Of a DNA stretch of 64,000 nucleotides, positions 10,841 to 23,498 are shown one piece after another. The stretch comes from Sycobia sp. Sy_11. Lineage: Eukaryota > Arthropoda > Insecta > Hymenoptera > Epichrysomallidae. How positions within the stretch are numbered: the stretch's first letter is position 1; the number at the start of each line of letters is the position of its first letter. Location of the stretch: assembly GCA_018907035.1 (NCBI GenBank), contig JACCIC010000014.1:1216001-1280000 (forward strand), read 5' to 3'. The notes below the pieces were generated by a model. It ran no database searches, had not been told where the DNA came from, and saw only the letters and a list, made by a program, of their open reading frames with translations. Position numbers and translations under genes: made by a program.

Positions 10841-11458
10841 CACTTATTATCCCCCGGTCCCGCGGAAAAATCGTAGAATTCTTTTATTCGCCAGGTCGCG
10901 TACAAGACGAGGCAAGATAGAGGACGAACGAGGGTGGGGAGGGGGCAGTCGCATAAAATAATAAAAATGTATCGCACAAGAAGGATCCTTGGAGATTGCG
11001 CGCGCGCGCGCGCGCCCATGAAAATTACAGTACATTGTCATCGCCCGGCAGTTTCATGGATTTCGGGTCGAGATTGTTGCGGTATAAAGGAGGAGTACGC
11101 GCGAGCTCGCAGGCGCACACGGGCAGAAAGGAATTTTCGATGGTATACCGAGGATCTTGTACACGCGGTGTATCTTCATTCCCATGCCCGTCATGCATCG
11201 CGCATTTTATCACCTTGTCTTCGATACACATATACACGCGCCGCGGATCTGGGACGTACGAGAAGAAGCTGGAGGCGGGCGGTGGTGGTGGGAGGACGAA
11301 GCTTTGGTAGGTGCCACGAACACGTTCGCATCTTAGCGAATGATAAGGCGGGGCGGCCGACGCGGCGCGCCACTTTGCCGATGCGGAACGCGTACGGGGT
11401 AATGTGCGAAGCTCAGCGCGCGCACGTAGAGTAACACGCGTATATACGAGCACGCTGT

Positions 11459-11462
<4 letters not shown>
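10841..11462. other. CpG-rich non-coding block
   Basis: CpG-rich DNA with a (GC)n tract at 10998-11015. Open frames up to 170 codons occur on both strands over the same bases and are Arg/Ala/His-rich, as random GC-rich DNA would give. No domain is recognised. Confidence 0.5.
10998..11015. repeat. (GC)n microsatellite
   Basis: An 18-bp alternating GC tract inside a CpG-rich block. Confidence 0.9.
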
Positions 11463-11515
<53 letters not shown>

Positions 11516-11533
11516 GTGTGGGTGTGTGTGTGC
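11463..11533. repeat. Compound (TA)n(TG)n microsatellite
   Basis: About 20 TA units run directly into about 15 TG units with a few interruptions. The junction suggests slippage from one dinucleotide motif to the other. Confidence 0.95.
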
Positions 11534-11669
11534 ACATACATAGTAAATCTAGCCACCTACGTTTTATTTTTCATACGCGCCCGCACGAACCTTTCACTCG
11601 AGGAAAGGTATAAGAGACTGATTTTTCCCACCAGCCTGCTGAATTCCCGTTTTGCATGCGCGAGGTTGT

Positions 11670-11672
<3 letters not shown>

Positions 11673-11712
<40 letters not shown>
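11673..11712. repeat. (GA)n microsatellite
   Basis: About 20 GA units, followed by a further purine-rich tail to about 11738. Confidence 0.95.
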
Positions 11713-11715
<3 letters not shown>

Positions 11716-12041
11716 GAGAGAAGGGAAAGGGCGAAGAATGGAAAGTAAAGCAATCCCACTGAATTCCTTTGCGATGCGCTGCGGTGGAGGTTAACGCTTA
11801 TTTTCGCGCGGTTTTTTCTTATCCCTTTTCTCCTCGTTCATTATGCGGTTTGCGCCACATCTGCGACAAGAACATTTTAAAGCGCTTGAAATAACAAACC
11901 GCTGTAGTAAGTGAAGTGTAAATTTTTTAATATTGATTATTAAGCGCAATATATGATTTAAAGACACTCGTCTTTTTAGGGTATAGAGTAATCGATTATT
12001 CAAATTAAAGCATCTTTAGAGACCTTTAAAGGAAGAGATAA
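11713..12041. other. Mixed stretch, no gene seen
   Basis: A purine-rich tail of the GA tract, a short CpG-rich part, then AT-rich DNA. Nothing is recognisable. Confidence 0.5.
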
Positions 12042-12090
12042 ATTAATAATAATAATAATAATGATAATAATAATAATAATAATAATAATA
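12042..12090. repeat. (AAT)n trinucleotide microsatellite
   Basis: About 16 AAT/ATA units with one G substitution near 12063. Longer than the few other trinucleotide tracts in the window. Confidence 0.95.
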
Positions 12091-13200
12091 TGAAATTGCA
12101 GACAAATAAATTAATAAACAAATTTAAAAATCATTAAATTTTTATACTTATATCTAACAGTTGTATTTGTATTCAGTTTCAGTCTTCTCCAATCTTGACC
12201 TTTACTACTTAAACAAACTTGTGCGAGAATTCTTACGTTTTTGACCTAATTCTTGTCTTATACCGTATTCACATCATGAGGGTACGGGTGATTCATTAGA
12301 TGACCAAAACATATTTAGTAAGATCATTTAAAATCTTATTCCCGATTATTAAAGACATTTACAACACCGTTTGTAATTGGTATATAAACCGAACTGTTTT
12401 TTATTCGCGTGTGCGAAAAAAATAAAATAATTTCCATATGATATCTATGATTGGACGCTGTATATGTTAAAGTAAAGTTATGATATGCAAATATAATATA
12501 ATTTTTATGTTGATAAAAAAATATAATAAGCATAATATTACTTTTTAACTGAAAGACGCACATAAGGAAAGAATTAGTCCTGTAGAATTAAAGTTTTAGT
12601 AAATATTTATAATAATATAGAAAGATCTGTTTGCTCTCCTAACGTAATCTACACATTCAAATATTTAAACTGTCGGTGCCTATGTTTTTATAAATTTGTC
12701 CACAATAGCGTAAAAATGAACGGTTTACATTAGTCTCTACTTATCACACGATCTTTGTTTTATCATAAGAGTTATGACTACTATGCTTCAACGTCCCACT
12801 AGCAATTCAGGAATTCGGTACGTTTAAAATAATGGAAAATTCGCAATTTAAAAATGATTTTGTTTTTTAACAGTGATTATCGTATATTATTTGTTTAAAT
12901 ATAAATATGTTTTGAATTTTGAGAAAGATACGTATACCAATGATTAACTATATACGAATGCACACCCGTATGCATAATTTTTTATTTTTACCTCATCACT
13001 CGAACCTATAATGAACCGCCGATGGAACTTTTGAAATGGAGATGACTCAGCAATCCTTAGACTCTAATGTGCTGGTAAATTTATCTTAATTAAACGAAAA
13101 ATTCTTAAAGGATTATCCATAGAAGACATTCCTACGCATCTATCCAAAGATGGGTGATCCAAAAAAAAGATCATCCCGATGTTTTTTAACGAGTCAACGC
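12091..13200. other. AT-rich stretch, no gene seen
   Basis: Low-complexity AT-rich DNA with stop codons in all frames at short intervals. No repeats of note. Confidence 0.55.
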
Positions 13201-13551
13201 GCACGAGTCAATGAGAAAAGGAGAATAATAAGCCATACACCGAGAATACGACGTTGTATCCAGGAGCGCACGAAAAAAAAACGGAAGAAGACTCTTGGAG
13301 CGTCGGGCTTCGCGCTGAGCAGCTCCTGCAGATTTCCCCCGAAGAGCGGCTTGCCTTTCCAATAAGCACTTCACCGGTCGCGCAGCCGACGAGTCGATCA
13401 ACGGACGCGAGAGCGCAGCCTCGCTGCCCCCGAACGAGCGATTCGACGCGATGACATGGTGGAGTGTTGGTCGCAGCAGCGGTGCACAGCAGCTCTTCGG
13501 CTTCGTACGATCGTCCTGGACGCGTGCAATCGATCCACACTCCGTGCACAA
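13201..13551. other. CpG-rich block upstream of an exon-like frame
   Basis: CpG-rich DNA with overlapping open frames on both strands (102-121 codons). None is recognisable. No TATA box or initiator can be singled out with confidence. Confidence 0.4.
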
Positions 13552-13768
13552 ATGTCTACCGCGCGAGCAAACAAAGATCGGAGCCTCGTCGTACCGAACA
13601 AGAATTCGGGGATGATCGTGGATCTCTATGGAGAATATTGCGCCGGCCCTCCGAAGTATCCGCCGCGTCGTTTCGCCAACCGGCCTCGCGCGTCAGCCGG
13701 CGACACCGACGATGGCATTTTACCGCGCGATGCCGGGACGCTGCTGCTTTTGTTTCGGGAAACAACGG
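13552..13768 (+). CDS. Candidate first coding exon, unassigned protein
   Basis: An ATG at 13552 sits in the context GCACAAATGTCT, close to the usual insect start context. It opens a frame that stays open to two donor-like sites, CGG|GTGAGG (GT at 13769) and CGG|GTAAGG (GT at 13779). The in-frame stop TAA lies inside the second donor. The predicted 72-residue segment starts MSTARANKDRSLVVPNK, is rich in Arg and Pro, and matches no family I know. CpG-rich DNA makes long frames by chance and competing frames overlap on both strands, so this is only a weak candidate. Its interest is the combination of start context and donor sites. Confidence 0.15.
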
Positions 13769-13928
13769 GTGAGGGCGGGTAAGGGGGGGTGACAGAGTTT
13801 ATAAATGACATAAAACAAAGGGCGAAATAATGGTGTACGTATACGTATACGCAGTCGATTGGGCGGTGTATTCGACTCATTCGAAAAGTTCCACACGTGG
13901 AGAGGATAGTCGGAGAAAGAGAGGGGGC

Positions 13929-13937
13929 GAGAGAGAG

Positions 13938-13994
<57 letters not shown>
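13929..13994. repeat. (GA)n microsatellite with GATA interruption
   Basis: About 66 bp of GA repeat with two TAGA interruptions near 13941-13948. Confidence 0.95.
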
Positions 13995-14700
13995 ATTTAT
14001 CGGACTTATTTCGGGCCGACAATATTTTCTCACGGCAACTGTTCCCGTTTGTTTTGACCCCAACTCTCCTCCCCACCCCAGCCCCTCTTTTTCCAGCCGA
14101 CGGCGCTTCGCTTCGCAATGTATACCTGCGCGATGCGGATCCCGCGCTTGCCCCAGCTCACCCCCCCCCACCCTCCTCCCTCACCGTACCGCGAAAACTT
14201 GGCGAACTGAGAGAATCTCGCGCGTATACACGTACAGCCGTATAGGCATCGAGTACCGTGGAGGGGGGGGGCAAGTAGTTTAATTGGATTTTCAACGAGA
14301 TTAAAGTGTGTTCGGCGATGCGGGTGGAGGGGGGGAGGGGGAGGACCGACTGGGTAGATACCGAGAACGAGGCGTACCCTTATGCGGACTCGTGGAGCGT
14401 GAATTTTGTCGCGACAGTCAATAGACATCGGAATCGTTCTCGCATTCGTACGACAGGGACGAACTTTCGTAGTAGCCGGGCCGACCTAAGGCCCCGCGAA
14501 CGTTCGCGCCACTTTCGTCTCTACGAGGCGGCTCGATCGCTCGTCGGTCCAGAGCCGCCCCCGTTGCCCTGTCGAATTGTCTCGAAGGAACGGCGAAACG
14601 GAGTACACAGACCGTGGGATGGTGTGGGATTTGAGCTAGACAATACACGCGGCGAAGTTACTTTTGGAAAATTTCCAGCCGTTGCCCAGGTTAATTGAGC
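13995..14700. other. CpG-rich block with C- and G-runs
   Basis: Runs of C near 14161-14169 and G near 14263-14271, and a G-rich stretch near 14322-14342. Open frames of 63-132 codons overlap on both strands without recognisable domains. Confidence 0.5.
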
Positions 14701-16260
14701 GAGCCTACGCGAAAATATAAATAAATAACGAAATTTGCCGAGGAGCGCGGAAAGTTTTTGCATATAATGCACAATTCAGATTGGGGTGGGCTAATTTAAA
14801 TTGCAACTTAATTATTCGTCACACTGTCGTAATGAAATTTTTACATAATTTAACTACAATAATCCATTTATAAGATTGGTGCAAAACGAACAAATATTAT
14901 TTCATAATTGTGACAGTATCTGCCGTTATTTAATTAGATTCTTTTTGACAATATCCAATCCTATTAGAATTTACACTTTTAATAAAACTCGTTTCGCTTT
15001 TATGCGATTATCTGAACTTTTGTTATAATGTTTCTACAATTAATTTGTAAAATAATCTATTCTAGACAAATTCATTTCTAAAATTTACATCTCGCATATG
15101 ACAGTCATACATTTATTATGATTCTTTGCCCTGATATACTGTAGTGGTGAGGACGACAAATTATAATAAATATCTTAAATATTCATGGAATCAGACAGAA
15201 GAAAAACGATACTGTCTATAAATAAAAAAATCACGAAAGATTTTAATTATAGTCGGAGAAAAATTACAACATATTAATTTAATCAATATTCGTATATATA
15301 TTAATTTTTAATTACACTTTTTAACTCTTAAGTGGTCTCACAAAAGCGATGAATGACATCAACTTGTCTATAGACGGTTCAGCCTAATTTTAAGACTTTT
15401 CCGAAGAAAATAAAATCACGATTTGAAAATAATTTTAAACGTTTTGAAACAAATTATTCAATCCGTATCGTCTTAGATGAACTACACTGCTCTTCAGTTA
15501 AGATTACATGCTATTTAATTTTAGACGTATACAAGTTATGATTTAAAGATGTTTCAATTACCTGCGCGAGTTGAATATTCTATAGAAATTTAGTATGTAA
15601 AAGTTAGTCGTTATTAAGCTATGATACGCTATTTTTGCTCGAATCATCCCGTACCTTACAATGGCGTTGACAATCAATTGATGCGATAGAAGTAATTGAC
15701 TTTGGAACTTTTATTGCATAGTTCATATTGGTATTTGAGCAGCAACATATTTTTCTTCGCGTATCTTTAGAAATTGGTCTACTTATCATGCCATTGTTGC
15801 TAAATTTTTAATATCATAAAATTATGTATATTAACTATAAAAAGTTTTTCAAAACTATCCTATTTATCTTATATTCTCTTTGTTTAGGACTGGTCTAATT
15901 CGATTTCTAATAATCAAGATATAAATAGTTTATATTCAAGACGTTATGATACATGCAATTTTTTTTCTTGACTGATTCAGTATATACTTTAAAACATATT
16001 AATCTAAGTCACAATTATTGCTTATGCAGCTTCTTAATGTCCCTTATGGTTAAATTCATCTTGCATCAACTGCATTAATTCAATGTGTATAATAATTTGA
16101 ATTTTATTACCTCCGACAGTGATATTCGAAGACAGTGGTGGATGAACTGCCCGAAACGTTTGACAAAAGGAATAAATGACGTTATTTCATCGTCATCACC
16201 CCGGTCCATTAGACATCGATAACTTTTGATAAATTTATCCGAAAAACCATTCGTTACCAG
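14701..16260. other. AT-rich desert, no gene seen
   Basis: About 1.5 kb without an open frame of 60 codons or more and without clear repeats. Confidence 0.6.
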
Positions 16261-16307
16261 CGTACGCTCCCGTCGCGCAATTTAACCGTGGCAATGGGCA
16301 TAAAAGC

Positions 16308-16339
16308 CTCTCTCTCTCTCTCCCCCCCTCTCTCCCTCA
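16308..16339. repeat. CT-rich / C-rich tract
   Basis: (CT)n passes into C-rich and back to CT-rich DNA. Confidence 0.85.
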
Positions 16340-16773
16340 AACTGACCGATCGCCCCCCGGCTCGGGGATCAAACAATCGAGCCCGCGAGCGGCCGTCCGC
16401 CCGCTATTCGAATTGTGCGCGCGCGCCTATACGACAACGACGACGACAACAACGGCAGCGGAAACGACCAACGACGAACAACAAAAAAAAAAAAAAGAAG
16501 AAACAAAATACCGGTGTCGAATACGCCATGGAAAGCCGGCGAGAGAGGGCAAAAATCGAGGGTTAAAAGGGCGGCGGGAAAGGGCGCCACGTTAATTGGT
16601 CGCACGGAAAATTGCCCCGCCCGGACAAAGGCTCGCGCGAGCGAACGCGCGCCAGCGATAACTATACGTTTCAAATTAAAAATACGCGTAACTGAATTCC
16701 GCTGATCCGCGGTAATTGTATTTGTTGGCTCGGCAAATAGTGGCGGGGGGGGGGAGAAAGAGAGTGGATTGGT
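16340..16773. other. CpG-rich block, no gene seen
   Basis: CpG-rich DNA with a short CG tract (16415-16427), an ACG/ACA trinucleotide stretch (about 16430-16460), an A-run near 16483 and a G-run near 16745. The 167-codon minus-strand frame across it includes homopolymer-coded Phe runs. Confidence 0.45.
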
Positions 16774-16795
16774 AAAAAAAAAAAAAAAAAAAAAA
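16774..16795. repeat. Poly-A run (22 A)
   Basis: An uninterrupted A22 tract next to a purine-rich stretch. Confidence 0.9.
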
Positions 16796-18410
16796 CAAAA
16801 AACGACCGAGCGATTTCGATGGCTCGTCCCGTTCGATAAATTGAAAAATGAATTAAAGGATTTCTTTTTCACCCCTCTGCCTCTTTGATCTGCGATCGTT
16901 CGCCCGGGGGGCGCGGGTCGTTTTTCTTAAGATTATATGGTTTTCTGTCCGGGTCGTATAAGACGCCGAGCGATAAATAATGCACAATTTCGAAACAATA
17001 GCTTGTTCCATCTCGGTAATAGCGATTGAGCGAATTCTCGTCTTATTGAGTTAATAAATTAATACGATATTTAATTAAGCAAAAAATTACTGTACAGTGA
17101 TCGTTAATCAGTTTTTACACTTTTGTATGGGAACATCGGGAAAAAATTACAGTTTCTCTACCTCACTAATTTCAGCACTAGATTAGCTTCACCTTTGGCC
17201 ACCGGGTGTCGACCTGTATATTTCAATCGCAATCTTTCTGTTTCTTAGTATTATTATAAAATAAGCAGTGTCAAGTATTACGAGGATGCAGGATTACACG
17301 AAGATAACGACGAGAAGATTTGGCGACGATTACTCTTACTCAACAATGTCACAATTTATGCACTTCAAGCGAAGAAAGGTTATTTAGCGAGCTACCCGTC
17401 ACGGCAAATAATCATAATTTATCGTATAATTGTGCGAACAATGAAAATTCCTCGCGTTAAGCCATGAAATTCGGTTGGAATATCACAACAGATGATCTGT
17501 TCCTGTCTACACGAGTCCTTCAAAATGTACGGTCTGACGCCACGTGTCCAATTTCACGCCATACAGTCGCTATTTTTATTATTTCGATAATTATCAGGGA
17601 AATTATGATCGTTTATAGTGACGGGAAAATCGTCAAGCATTCAAGTTAAAAAGTTGCACGAAGTAATTCCGAGTATTCTATTTGTATATCTGTTGAATTT
17701 AACTTTAGAATCATGAAAATCTTTCAATTTCTAATAGGTATTTCGAATACTTGAATATCTAATCAGAAATACATATCCTTGACTGGAAAATTTTAAAGAA
17801 ATTTTGTTAGTACTTGCTTTTTTATTTTGACTCTCAGTTTTGATACAAAACGGTTAATGAAATAAATATCATATATATCGATATATGAAACATATAATAG
17901 ATTCTAATTATTTTCAAAATATTTTTTCTCAAAAATTGAATCGGAAACTTAGGTTGGTTCTTACTTCAAAATCTATATCTCTGTTTTATACAATCGTAGG
18001 ACTGTTTTTCTGTAATTTTCCAATAATTTGAATTACGCTGATATCGTCTGAATATCCTCGAAAGCGTGGTTTAACTAGATAAAAGTCTCTTTTTCTAGGG
18101 CCAATAGCGACACTATTCTCAACTCGTGAAGCGTCTTTTTTAAACGACAACATTTCATTCTCTTCAAGCGATATACTCTCACTGAATAATTCAATTGACA
18201 GGGATTATTTTTACTTATAATTCTTCGCTAATTATATAAGCAGATTTTCGCATATTCGTCGAGCGAACTTTTCTATTTATACTCACGCGACAAGCAAATA
18301 CGTATAACTATCTTACGTTGAATAATCTGAATTTCTCGAGAAAGCGAACGCGAAACCCTCAATAAAGTAGATATTTGCTTCTTCCATTTGACAGAGGAGA
18401 AAACTGGCAC
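16796..18410. other. Mostly AT-rich stretch, no gene seen
   Basis: After a short CpG-rich part (to about 17000) this is AT-rich DNA. A 14-bp palindrome, ATATATCGATATAT, lies near 17873. The only frame above 60 codons (17464-17649) is unassigned. Confidence 0.5.
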
Positions 18411-18631
18411 GGACAACAGCGCCCCCCCCCCACCAGCCCGCCCCCACCTCAAGCCCGTATCGCGAGCATCGACGCATCGCCGGCATCGTCGTCCGGTGTG
18501 AATCGATATAATACGTGCTATGTACCTGCCCGTCTGAAATTTTCATGACGACCCGCGCGCGCGCGCATACGAAACGAGCGCCTCGGGCGGTCGCGGCGCG
18601 TCGACTCGGGCGGAAGCGCATTCAATTACGT
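18411..18631. other. CpG-rich patch with C-run
   Basis: A C-run near 18421-18431 and a short CG-alternating tract near 18556-18567. No gene is recognised. Confidence 0.5.
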
Positions 18632-18646
18632 TTATCTATATCTATA

Positions 18647-18686
<40 letters not shown>
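18632..18686. repeat. (TATC)n then (TA)n microsatellite
   Basis: Three TATCTA-type units pass into about 18 TA units. Confidence 0.95.
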
Positions 18687-18687
<1 letters not shown>

Positions 18688-20795
18688 CGCAAGCAGCCCG
18701 CACGAAAGTCGCGTCGCCGCGACGCTGATGGCTCGCGGGACACGGGCGCGTCAAGAGAGCGCGCGTGAAAAACATTTCGTTTCGCAAAGTGGGTAAAGCC
18801 AGCGCGCAACGATCCGAAAGAGTTCGCGCGCGCTCACTGGGTTCGGACGTCCTAAAAGCTTTACGTCCGTACGCGTTACACGCGAACTTATTGCTTTTGT
18901 AAATGGCGCGTTACATTTCAATATCCTTTAAGCGATTGCGAGGGAAAATTTTTCCTCCTACCCCTCTCGCCGTTTGTTTTCGTCGATCGTACGAGCAACG
19001 AGTGCGATTTAATACGTAAATAATTCGTTCGTCGAGTAATACGCATTCGTCGGGTATTATACGCGTGATATAATAAAATAATAATAAAAAAAAATTTACG
19101 ATGTTTGGATTTAAAAGAAAAAAAAAGCAAAACAAAAAAGAGTTTGACGGGATATTTTGCCGAAATTCTATTATGAAATTATATTTTGCTCAAATAATGA
19201 TCGATGATTTGGATCGACTATAAAATAGACCGAGCACGTTCATTATAAATCTCGTATACATTTCACAATGCAATTAATTGAATGAAAGGCTTTTTAAACC
19301 ACCTTATGAGATCCTTTTCTCTAAGGAAAAATGTAATGTACACATTTTTCTATTATCATCATGTAATATATTTTTTTGAAAATCCAAATAACTGAATTAT
19401 ATATATATATATTTTTTGTTGAATCATGACTCCATGAGCTACCAAAAGTAATTTCCGATTTATGTAACAATCACAAATTAATACATGTCATCAACGCGAT
19501 GAACATTGTTTTTCGCATTATATTCATTGGATTGACGGCTTGAGTAAGCGACGAACAGCGTTCGTGTCTTAAAATTGTTTGTCGCATGTATTAATAATGT
19601 CTGGCCTGTCCTTCAATTACTGACATTCTGAAAATTCGTGATAAAGCTTATACGCAAAAACATAATTAAGCAGCATTACGTATTTCTTCCATTATTGTAT
19701 TGGTGATGTTGATAAAAAAATTATTTACATATAATTCATATACAATTTGGAGGGATTCTAGTACCAAGTGGGGAAACTCAGTTAAACCGAGCAGGGATTG
19801 AACAGTTTCGACAAAAATAATACATACTTAAGCGTCCTTTTAAAAACATAATGAATTTTTTGAATATTTATTCATGCATTATCTTCATAGTACATTGCAA
19901 CTAATAAATTAATTTCAATCGTTCCATCTAAACCATTTTTAACTATGTTTTACTGAACAATTGTTGGTTTTAATATTCAAATGATTCTTTAGTATTCAAA
20001 TGAATTAGATTGAACTAACAATTAAATTTTAACGAACAATTATGGTGAATTTTTTACGAAAATTATAATAAATTATTTACCAACTCATGGAGCCACCTTT
20101 GACGCTGTATTGGCTGTTTTCCCCCTCGCCAATTCGTGACTACGACCATTTGAAATCACCACGGCTTCAAGCCTTGTCCCAACACGCCCCGCTTATCGAA
20201 GGTTTGATACAGTTTTCAAAGAGAGAGAGAGAGGGATTTTCAAAGGTTCGAGCAAAACATGCGAGAATGGTCAACGTTCGATTTCAACTTACTCGCTCTC
20301 TTCACCTCTCCACTCGAACCGCGGAAGGAATGATAAAAATTTCGTTTTTATCAACTGAATTACTCGTAGCATTGTTTTTTTTTTTATAGATAGGTGGCAT
20401 CTTGCTTTGGAACTAGCAACAATCCGACTAGCCGCTGCATAGATTTAACAACCAGCATTAACTGCCCGCCATTACCCGATTCGTAACGAATGAATACCAA
20501 TTTCGAAAGATGGGACAAATTGGCTTTTGGCGCCCGCGGCTTAAACTTGCTCTGGCGCGTAGCGCTTGCACCGCCATGTTTGTGTTTCGGGATCCGAATC
20601 TGGATCAAGAAAGTAAAGCTTTTCAAACACGATATTTGTCGCAACAACGAGATACTCTAAAAAAAAAAAATATATATCAAGACTTAAGTTTCTGATACTT
20701 CGTTTATCCAGAGCTTGTTCCGTAACAAAAAATAACAACACGAGTACAGCGTTAAGAAGAAAAGATTTCTATAAACTTGTACAATTGTTAAAAAC
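18687..20795. other. CpG-rich then AT-rich stretch, no gene seen
   Basis: CpG-rich to about 18900, then AT-rich. A direct duplication of GTATTCAAATGA-like sequence is near 19975-20005. A 100-codon frame at 20087-20389 and opposing frames at 20384-20695 are unassigned. A short (GA)n lies near 20222-20235. Confidence 0.45.
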
Positions 20796-21655
20796 ATGCA
20801 CTCGTCGTTGCTGTTTACCGCGCGACTGGCCCGGCGCTATTTTCCGCCGGGGGCGCAATCGATCGTGGGGAGAACTTTGATCGTGAAAACGACGGCTAAA
20901 ATACGCCGGAGCTTTGAAGAACGCGTCTCGCGGCCGGCGGCCAAGGGCAAAGCACGCATGATCTGGAAAAACGCGAGATGGAACTGTGAAAATGCACTTT
21001 TAAGGAGAGCACCCCCCCCCCCGTAACGCGGACGAGGATAATAATTACCGGATAACGGAGCCTTCAGATTAGCAAAGAAAATCCGCAATTTCGCGCCTCA
21101 TTCTGTTTTTTTCATCGAGCGTCAATACGTAGCAATCGCACACGCAGCGCAATTTTGCGCATAATGTAGAACATTTTTGCGTGTACTTTGTACAAATTTA
21201 GCCCCTCCCCCCCCCCCACCATCGAGGTTTCTGAAGTTAAGGAGCCGCACGAGATATTTCGAGTCGAAAAGAAAAGCAAACAAAAAATAAGTTAAAACAG
21301 CGGACTGCGCGGAGAAAGCGAGAAGGGGGCCGCGCGCCGTACGCGAAATTATTTGTTTTCGGTTCTGCGTACCCGGACACCCGAGCACCGTCGACGCCCG
21401 ACCATATAATTCCGCCGAACGGAATTAAACATAATTATACACACGTATGTACGCACACATACACACGAAAACACACGAACACGAACACATCACATTGCAA
21501 AACCCATACGAGAATTCGAATCTCGCGAGCGCTTTTATCCCGAAACCGCAGCGCCGGGAGAGAATAAAGCCCTGCGTGGGTAAGCGCGCGCATAGTCATA
21601 TATACATTATAAGGGCCCGCCGCTTTATACAACGTATATATTTTCTTCCTTGTCC

Positions 21656-21658
<3 letters not shown>
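20796..21658. other. CpG-rich block with C-runs
   Basis: Contains C11 at 21012-21022 and another C-run near 21206-21217. Open frames overlap on both strands. There is a CA-rich stretch near 21440-21490. No gene is recognised. Confidence 0.45.

Positions 21659-21708
<50 letters not shown>
21659..21708. repeat. (TA)n microsatellite
   Basis: About 25 TA units, ending in CA-rich sequence. Confidence 0.95.
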
Positions 21709-21713
<5 letters not shown>

Positions 21714-22423
21714 TATAGACATATACACACGTGTACATACACTTGAGTAATGTTTTAAAAGCGGAAGTTAGGCCGGTTACCCGGTGGAGGTGCGCGCGAC
21801 TCTGTCTGGTTAACGATAGCTCTGAGGAAGAGGTGGCGGACGGCCGTTGGGACGGGGGGGGGGCAGCGGAGGAAGAAGAGAGAGGACTGCATGGGGTGAA
21901 AGCACAAGGTAATTAATTAGAGGGTTTAACCGCGGCGTTTAAGCCCGAACGCGTACTACTCATACGGACGCGCGCGCACACACGGACGGGTAGCGCCGCG
22001 CGTTTTGACGCGGCACAACGCATTCGGATTTCAGTGCAAAGTATAACATATAGACCCGGGCGGGCTGCGTGCCGGGCCCTTAGGTGGGAGACGGACGAGG
22101 GGGGGGGGGCGGGGCGACGGTACCGCCGCGCGTACAGCGCCGTATAGTTTCCTCCGGTTGAGTGGCTGGCTGAGAGGGGTTTGGGGGCTGGGTGGGCGAA
22201 GGAAGCTAAATTTAATATAGCCCCGAGATTACAATCCTCTTGGATTATTTCCCGCGCCCCGCGCTTATACAGTACGTACAGGCGTGCGCGCCAGAGCCAT
22301 TCTCGTCCGTGTGTATGCGTGTACCCTCCGCGGGGGGGGCAAAGAGGGGGTGGGGGCGATTCCCGAATAGACCGGGAACACATTGCCTGCGAACCCGTGT
22401 GTGTACGTACGTACCGCGGTTTG

Positions 22424-22426
<3 letters not shown>
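21709..22426. other. CpG-rich block with G-runs
   Basis: G-runs occur near 21855-21865, 22099-22110 and 22332-22356. Open frames of up to 175 codons on both strands are not recognisable. Confidence 0.5.
22176..22196 (+). other. Canonical G-quadruplex motif
   Basis: Four G-runs (GGGG, GGGGG, GGG, GGG) are separated by TTT, CT and T. This satisfies the G3+N1-7 pattern on the plus strand. Confidence 0.8.
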
Positions 22427-22455
<29 letters not shown>

Positions 22456-22456
22456 A
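22427..22456. repeat. (CT)n microsatellite
   Basis: About 14 CT units after a TAT interruption. Confidence 0.95.
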
Positions 22457-23294
22457 TTTAACCAGGACCTCCCGCTCCACTGTACCTTATTCTTTTTCAT
22501 TGATTCTCTGCTTCGTTTCCCGACCCCTCGACTCTTCGCTCTACTCCGGCTCACATTGTTTCTAAGCGTCGTTGGTTTACGTTTTTCTTGTTTTTTTCGT
22601 TTTCTTTTGTTTTTTTTTCCCTCCATATTGTCCGGCGCGTGTCGAGCCAACGGCTACAGCGTAATAACGGCTGTGTGCGCGAGTCGCGGCGGGGTCAGGA
22701 CTTCATGAAATTTTCAACGTACGTAACCAATCGAGCTACTACTGTGTATACGGTAGAAGGACGGCGTGTGAGGGGGGGGGGGAGAGATTCATGCGGTGGA
22801 ATCGAGCGGTGCGGTAGGCCCGAGTGTAATTAACGGACACACGGGGATGACGCGTTATTTGGGTCAATGGTTTGGTCGATGGGAAACTCTGCGTATATAC
22901 ATACGTCTGTCGGTGCGTACGTGTATGCGTGTGCGCGATGGCTGTACCCTGTCGGGGACTACTTAAACAGGCTCGCTCATCTTTGGATAAGGGAGATGCA
23001 TATTTAACTGGAGCCCCATCCTCCCTCCCCTCTCTCCTCCTCTTTCCCGTTACGCGGGGAAGCGCGCGATGAAAATTCAAAATATGTTACACGTGGGCTT
23101 TCCGCGCCACTGAGGCGAAAGTAACTTGGGGAACATAAAAAAGAAGAAGTGGGTTGTAGCGGTTCTTATTAAAAATGAACTCGTTTGGAAATGCTGAGCT
23201 GTGGTCATTTGTGAATTTTGCGATAAAATTCATGATAAATGCGCATTCCCAATATGGAGGCAGTTATTTTTATACCTTTTCGTTACGCATCCAA

Positions 23295-23296
<2 letters not shown>
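22457..23296. other. CpG-rich stretch fading to AT-rich, no gene seen
   Basis: Contains a T-rich part near 22580-22620 and a G-run near 22772-22781. No recognisable coding sequence. Confidence 0.45.
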
Positions 23297-23337
<41 letters not shown>

Positions 23338-23348
23338 TATATATATAG
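23297..23348. repeat. (TA)n microsatellite with one interruption
   Basis: About 52 bp of TA with one G substitution near 23336. Confidence 0.95.
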
Positions 23349-23448
23349 CTCATCTGTAATAAGAATCTCTATTAACAGAGCAGAAAAATTCTTTACAGTA
23401 AAAATGTCCTGTTATGTTAGCTGAGTTTTAGCTGACCTATATCTAATA

Positions 23449-23451
<3 letters not shown>

Positions 23452-23494
<43 letters not shown>
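23452..23494. repeat. (TA)n microsatellite
   Basis: About 21 TA units, only ~100 bp from the preceding TA tract. Confidence 0.95.

Positions 23495-23498
<4 letters not shown>

Noticed and set aside
10934..11537. Overlapping 166- and 170-codon frames on opposite strands
   Set aside because: Mutually exclusive frames in CpG-rich DNA, and the minus-strand one starts in (CA)n and (TA)n. No domains.
22181..22708. 175-codon plus-strand frame
   Set aside because: It spans a G-quadruplex and a (CT)n tract. Composition explains it.
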